DNA from: Cricetomys ansorgei
Taxonomy: Eukaryota; Chordata; Mammalia; Rodentia; Nesomyidae
Reading direction: 5' to 3'
DNA: 64,000 bases
Assembly (NCBI GenBank): GCA_026225945.1
Contig: JAMJFZ010000769.1
Span: 3,901,501-3,965,500 of the forward strand
Of the stretch, positions 59,430 to 64,000 are shown in pieces. A model generated the notes under the pieces. That model was given only the letters and a program-made list of their open reading frames with translations, ran no database searches and was not told where the DNA came from. How positions within the stretch are numbered: the stretch's first letter is position 1; each line of letters starts with the position of its first letter. Both the position numbers and the translations under genes were made by a program.

Positions 59430-59960
59430 ATTTGGTTTTACCCTAGGTCTTAGGATACTTAGTCTCTGGTTCTTGGTCACTTAAGCAGTGTTAGACATGA
59501 GCTCATTGTCCTGGAGTAGGTCTTAAGTCTAATCAGATATGGTTATTCCCACAAGCTTTGTGCCACCATTTCCACATCATCATCTTGCAAGCAGGACACC
59601 ATTATAAGTCAAAAGGCTTATGGGTGGGTTGGAGTATACATTTCTGCTTTGGAAGTGTGTTGAGCATATTCCTGTACCAAAGGTACTAGAACATAAGGAT
59701 AAAGACTTTTTGGAGGCACCTGCTCAACTACCGAATGTTCAATGAATTTTGTAGGTGCTGTCTTAAGCAACAGGGCCTTGCTGTCAGTTTGTGGAGAGCA
59801 ACACAGAGTCTTGTCAATGGCCTGGATTGTTTGGGGATTCCCATAGGGGCCCTTTGGCCAATATCTAAACTAGATATAATCTAATCACAATACTGGAAGC
59901 TACATTCCATGAAAAGAGATTGCCAGTTGGGGCTTTGACACCGCCCCCCATTATTTGATG
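59430..59960 (+). mobile_element. L1 3'-UTR-like segment
   Basis: The markers are 'tctggttcttggtcacttaagcagtgttagacatgagctc', 'tcccacaagctttgtgccaccatttccac', 'gcaagcaggacaccattataagtcaaaaggcttatgggtggg', 'cagggccttgctgtcagtttgtggagagcaa'. These follow the long 3' UTR of rodent L1. Plus orientation, no ORF. It precedes an ORF2 piece in the same orientation, the opposite of the native order, so the two are rearranged or from separate insertions. Confidence 0.6.
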
Positions 59961-59964
59961 TTTT

Positions 59965-60222
59965 AGATTTCATTAGAAAGAAATTGAAGAAGATATCTGA
60001 ATATGGAAAGATCTCTCATGATCATGCATTAGTATAATTAATATATTTAAATGCCCACCCTATCAAAAGCAATCTACAGATTTAATGAAATGCTCATGAA
60101 ATACCCAAAATAATTATTCATAGATCCAGAAAGGATAATTTTCAGCCTCATATGGTAACATACACAGAAGAAAAAGGAAAGAAAAACAATGGAGTTAAAG
60201 CAATCTTGACTAGTAAGTATTG
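59965..60222 (+). pseudogene. L1 ORF2 fragment (C-terminal half)
   Basis: 'agaaattgaagaagatatctgaatatggaaagatctctcatgatcatgcatt' and 'ctatcaaaagcaatctacagatttaatgaaatgctcat' follow the L1 ORF2 stretch KEIEEDI..WKDLS...QKQSTDLM. Stops and frameshifts are present. It ends at about 60222, where an opposite-strand L1 begins. Confidence 0.72.
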
Positions 60223-60234
60223 AAGTATTGAAGA

Positions 60235-60400
60235 CTCCCGCTATCACTGTGTGAGAGTCAATATGTGATTCAAGCTGCAGTAGTGTTTCTTTTATAAAGT
60301 TGTGTGTCCTTGTGTTTGGTGCAGAGATGTTAAAAATTGCAATGTCTTCCTGGTGGATTCTTTCTTTGATGAGTATGTAATGTCGTTCCATATCTCTTCT
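60235..60400 (-). pseudogene. L1 ORF2 endonuclease-domain fragment
   Basis: A minus-strand frame (60074-60391, 105 codons) begins with residues HYILIKERIHQEDIAIFNIS and contains DSHTVIAGVFNTSI. These match the conserved 'HYI.IKG.I.QE...I.NIYAPN' and 'DS.TII.GDFNTPL' motifs of the L1 apurinic endonuclease. Here the catalytic-site Asp of the 'GDFNT' motif is Val. Downstream of 'FNTSI' the frame leaves L1 at the junction with the plus-strand ORF2 piece and reads unrelated residues. It is a non-functional remnant. Confidence 0.82.
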
Positions 60401-61780
60401 GATTAGTTTTGGTTTAATGTCTACTTTGCCAGATATTAAATGGTCTGTACCAGCTTGCTTCTTACGTCAATTTGCTCAGAATATCTCTTTCTATCTTTTT
60501 ACCCTGAAGTGTTATCTATCCTTGATGTCAAGGTGTATTTCCTAGATGCAGCAGAAAAGTGTATCTTGTTTCTCATCTATTCTGTTAGTCTGTGTCTTTT
60601 TATTGGGAAATGAAACCAGGGTTGAGCAATGTTTATTTTGTTATTTTGTTATTCTTTCATTTTGTTGTAGTGTGTGTGTGTGTGTGTTCCACTCTTTTGA
60701 TTTTGCAGGTCTGGAATTATTCCTTGTGCTGTCTTGGATGTGGTTAAACTCTTTAAGTTGGAGTTTTCCTTCTAGCACATTCTATAGGGCTATATTTATA
60801 ATAAGATAAATATTACTTAAATTTTGCTTTATCATGGAATATTTTGTTTTCTCCATCTATGGTGATTGAGAGTTTTGCTGAATATAGGGTAGTCTGAGCT
60901 GATATCTGTGGTTTCTTAGAGTCTATAACAAATCTGCCCAGGCATTTCTGGCTCTTAGCATTTCCATTGAGAAGTCAGGTATTATTCTAATAGTTCTGCA
61001 TCTATGCATTGCTTAGTCTTTTTCCCTTGCAGCTTTTCTTTTTTTCTTTGTTCTCTATGCTAAGTGATAGGCATCTCCTTCTTATGTTCCATAAATTTTC
61101 TTTATTTGATTTTGTTGAAAATATTTTCTGTGCCTTTGACCTGGGGTTCTTCTCCTTTCTCCTTTCTCATTCCTATTATTATGAAATTAGTTTTTTTTAG
61201 TGTCTCCTATTTCCTGGATGTATGTACCAGATTTTTTTTTTAGATTTAACATTTTCTTTGACAAAGTTATCCCTTTCTTCTATCATATCTTCAATGCCTG
61301 TTATTCTTTTTTTCCATTTCTTGTATTCTGTTGGTGAGGCTTGCCTCTGAGGTTCCTGTTTGAGTTCTTAAATTTTTCATTTTCAGATTTTCCTGACTTT
61401 GAGTTTTCTTTGTTGATTCTATTTCCATTTTCAAGTCTTATTTGTTATACTAATTTTATTCATTTCCTTCCACTGTTTATTTTTATTTTCTTAGATTTCT
61501 TCAAGAGTTTCATTCATTTCCTCTTTAAGGAACTCTATAATTTTCATAAAGGCTATTTAATAAAATAAGGTTATTTTCTTGTATTTAAACTATGTTATAA
61601 TAGTCAGGTCTTGCTACAAGGTTACCAGGACCTAATGGAGACATATTGTCTTGTCTATTATTGATTGTGTTTTCTGCTGGCCTCTAGGCATTTGTGTTTG
61701 GGAAGATTTTAATTTTAGGCTCTATCATCTTGTCTTGTCTTTGTTCAGTTGGTGTTTTGTACCTTTTATTCTGCTGCTTT
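60401..61780 (-). mobile_element. L1 5' portion (ORF1 and inter-ORF region), antisense
   Basis: The plus strand reads the antisense of L1 upstream of the endonuclease. The markers are 'tctgttagtctgtgtctttttattggg', 'ccttgcagcttttctttttttctttgttctctatg', 'ttctttatttgattttgttgaaaatattttctgtgcc', 'cttgtattctgttggtgaggcttgcctctgaggttcctg' and 'tcattcatttcctctttaaggaactc'. These are typical antisense L1 ORF1/coiled-coil phrases. It is continuous with the endonuclease fragment on the same strand. The frames at 60546-61568 are antisense shadows. The right boundary is approximate. Confidence 0.72.
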
Positions 61781-61784
61781 CTGG

Positions 61785-62540
61785 TTGTTAGGTAGTCTTC
61801 TACAAAGTTGGACTTCCTTAGCTGACATTCTGTAACCCAAAGTCTGTAACTCTTGCAGCAGTCCCTCAGTGGCCCCTTTATAATCTATTTTTCCAGGAAA
61901 TCTTGACAGATGGGGAGAGAATCCCATTTAGTGTCTTTAAATCTTAGGACAACCCGGTCCAGATGTGTTGCCCTCTGTAACCTCCCTCTGGGTCTGTCCA
62001 TTTAAAAGCAAATATGAATTGACTCATTTCTGCCAATAGGAGGATGAAGAATGCATCATTCAGGTCCAAGACAATGTACACCTGTTTCTCTGTAAGAATC
62101 AGATTCATGAAAATAAGAGGTCAGGTTTCATCATGGGCAGGAGAGTCATATTCCAGGGTGACTGGCAGGGCACCAGGATGCCTTTCAAGCCAAGCAATAT
62201 GGACTGCAATTTCTCATTTTTGTTTCCAGAATCACTGGGTATTGTTTAATCTGAATAGAGGTAGCTGAACTGATAAGTTGAACAATTATAAGAGTTTGAT
62301 GTTCGGCTAATCCTGGGAGATTGTTTTTATGACTATACCCCAGGGAATCTTTGTTGTCAACTTGAGATATAGTCTAACTGTATCTTTTGATTGGAGACAA
62401 AAATTTCAGCTAAGAGACAGTCTTCTGACAGGGTAAAATACCAAAATTTTGCTGGGTATCTGTAAGTCTGTGTCATTACCAGAGAAGGTGATGGTAGCTT
62501 TCAGTTTATGCAAAAGGTCCTGTCCCAATCAGTTTTCTGT
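61785..62540 (-). pseudogene. Gammaretrovirus-like pro-pol remnant (ERV1), broken
   Basis: The minus strand encodes a recognisable protease-end to reverse-transcriptase segment with stops and frame changes. Short visible motifs are LIGTGPF near 62515, ILVPCQSPWN at about 62151-62182, VLDLNDAFF at about 62044-62072, and FAFKWTDPEGG at about 61979-62012. The first catalytic Asp context (LDLND) is present. A stop follows soon after the last motif, and the YxDD active-site region is absent because the sequence jumps to a later 'SAKEVQLC'-like stretch near 61815. No frame of 60 codons or more survives on this strand. It cannot encode a working enzyme. Confidence 0.85.
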
Positions 62541-63484
62541 TGTTAAACAACTTTTGAGCTACCTACAGCAACTGAGACCAACTTCTACTTTTGTTTGTTT
62601 GTTTTTTTTTTTAATCTATGGGGCTGACTGTGTGACAAAGGAAATCTTTCCAGCAACTGTCTTTCATCTTTCTAAAAAGTACCTAGTAAAAATTGTTTAA
62701 AGTCTCCATGATCCGTTGGACAGAAAGGAAAGTCTGCTCTGCCCAGGCTGTATTGCCTGGCATCAATCCCCAGCCCAACCCTGTGTGCATTCAGCTTAAA
62801 TGCTTAGATGTCCTGTCCTGGGTCACTGGATGAGAGACCTGACCCCTCCCCACATCTACCAACTGTGGCCATGAGCAGGAGTCAAGAAGCAAAACAAGCA
62901 AGCTTTCCTGCTCCCAGAATGGGACAGGTGTAGGTTATTTTTTAAGGGGGGCTATCTCTTGGTGACCTGGCAGAGTCAAAAGGATTCAGTTCCTCAATAG
63001 GAGATGGCACAGGCCTTAAGCCAGGGGGTTCTCATACCAGAGAAAGCCACTGGTCAGTACAGGGAAAGAGAACTGACAGAAATACATAAAAAAGACACAC
63101 AGACAGACTCCCCACAAGGACACACAGTAAAGACAACCAGGGATGGCACCACACATTCATGCACCTGAGCAGAGGGAATCATGTGACATATCAGGATTCA
63201 GAACACTGGATTAGCAATCAAGTCTGACCTCTCCTATGTATCCAAACAGTAGACACCTTAACCAGACTTTCTTCTGGAGGTGACAGACCAGCCAACTTTC
63301 TAATTTGTTTCTTTTTAGGTGGAGGTGTCAGATTCCTCTGAAGCACTAGGCAACATTGATCAAAGGGATTGCTTGTAACCTACAATATCTCAGGATGTGT
63401 AGCCCCTAGAAGTCCTCTGACCACCCCACTTTTCTTTGTTTCCAGGGGCTCTAAGAGTCCTGGTGTCTTGGAGTCTGGTCTCTA
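62541..63484 (-). mobile_element. ERV1 leader/gag-region remnant
   Basis: This is the stretch between the primer-binding site and the protease/polymerase remnant, in the order expected for a provirus read on the minus strand. Composition is GC-richer than the flanks. I could not recognise capsid or nucleocapsid motifs. It is shorter than a complete gag region, so it is deleted or diverged. A T-rich run at 62598-62615 may be a later insertion. Confidence 0.6.
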
Positions 63485-63504
63485 GGACCTCAGTGGAATC
63501 TCCA
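63485..63504 (-). promoter_or_regulatory. Retroviral primer-binding site, glutamine-tRNA-like
   Basis: Minus-strand TGGAGATTCCACTGAGGTCC lies four bases after the LTR end (...CACACAACA). It matches the pattern of glutamine tRNA 3' ends used by the MMERGLN-type class I ERVs, with a few substitutions. It fixes the orientation of the element and the LTR boundary. Confidence 0.75.
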
Positions 63505-63508
63505 GAAA

Positions 63509-63863
63509 TGTTGTGTGGTATTCACCAGAGAAGACTACCTGGACAAGGGTTTAAACCAATAGAAAATCTTTACTAGCCAGCTGGCAACTTCTTCAGGATC
63601 CCAGTATAGTCCCAAGCCTTTCTCAGGGTGAGCTTTTAAGCACAACACAATGTTCTGAGTTGACATACTTCAGTTAACAAGAACAGTTAGCCAGAAATGG
63701 AACTACAAAAGCTAAAAAAGCAAGTTTAATACTTTTGAGACTTGCATGAAACTGCATAGAATTTGATGGATTAGGCCTTTGTTTTTGTTTTAGGTGGTGC
63801 TGTCTATATGTTGAGTCTTACAGCCTGAATGGCACTTCATGGAGTCAGTTGTACTAATGTTTC
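63509..63863 (-). mobile_element. ERV1 5' LTR (minus strand)
   Basis: On the minus strand it ends ACCACACAACA directly before the primer-binding site. A TTTAAAAGCTCACCCTGAG TATA-like box is followed by a degenerate AGTAAA signal in 'ctagtaaagattttc'. The start, TGAAACATTAGTAC at 63863, is chosen as the nearest plausible TG and is uncertain. No second LTR is seen on the downstream side, where L1 sequence begins at about 61780, so the element is 3'-truncated. Confidence 0.68.
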
Positions 63864-64000
63864 AGGGCCTACTATGGTCTGGGGCCTTAGTATATTTGTA
63901 AAATATTCTTCTGAATAAACAACATAAAATATTTCCAAAGTAATCAAGAAGTAAGTAAAATACAAAATTTACTTGTAGTCATCTCTTCTAGTTAGTGATA
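63864..64000. other. AT-rich end of window
   Basis: Nothing recognisable. It could include flanking DNA or U3 sequence if the LTR start lies further out. Confidence 0.4.

Noticed and set aside
61009..61568. Phe/Leu-rich plus-strand frames
   Set aside because: Antisense of L1 ORF1 region; hydrophobic only because of T-richness.

Overview
This is rodent nuclear DNA, most likely intergenic or deep intronic sequence from a muroid rodent. It is AT-rich and CpG-poor. It carries B1 (7SL-derived), B2/B3 (tRNA-derived), B4 and ID SINEs, ERVL-MaLR LTRs, L1 3'-UTR and ORF pieces of rodent type, a rodent hAT-Charlie element (URR1-like) and many long (CA)n/(GT)n tracts. I cannot name the species. I found no functional protein-coding gene, rRNA, structural tRNA or CRISPR array. 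Open frames are short (120 codons or fewer), and they are chance frames, microsatellite translations or pieces of decayed retroelements.

Layout. 1-8.6 kb: unique AT-rich DNA with scattered SINEs, a MaLR LTR (4.7-5.1 kb) and a B2-B1 pair (7.6-8.0 kb). 8.6-10.7 kb: an old antisense L1 cut by a B1 and an ID-like SINE, then a reverse MaLR LTR. 14.3-15.0 kb: a solo LTR with an exact 4-bp target duplication. 18-24.5 kb: an L1 3' end, the first copy of a CTGA-rich LTR-like repeat, a B2 and another LTR-like block. 26-30.5 kb: the URR1-like element, an L1 ORF2 piece, a local direct duplication and a SINE pair. 34.6-35.9 kb: an L1 3' UTR. 40.4-42.5 kb: a two-LTR, apparently non-autonomous ERV. 45.1-49.5 kb: two more CTGA-rich copies around ancient L2/MIR-like sequence. 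50.5-52.1 kb: a GC-richer block with degenerate internal repeats. 53.3-55.6 kb: a MaLR with both LTRs and a nested reverse MaLR LTR. 55.6-59 kb: SINE remnants. 59.4-63.9 kb: L1 pieces in opposite orientations, then a minus-strand class I (gammaretrovirus-like) ERV fragment with LTR, primer-binding site and broken pro-pol.

The window is therefore a stratified archive of transposition, with nested insertions giving relative ages, rather than a set of cooperating genes. The most unusual items are the 39-bp antisense-B1-like tandem units inside the CTGA-rich LTR-like family, the short two-LTR ERV with its own internal repeat, the unexplained GC-rich block at 50.5-52.1 kb and the non-repeat duplication at 28.4/29.3 kb. 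All repeat-family names come from reading the sequence and memory of consensus features; no database search was run.
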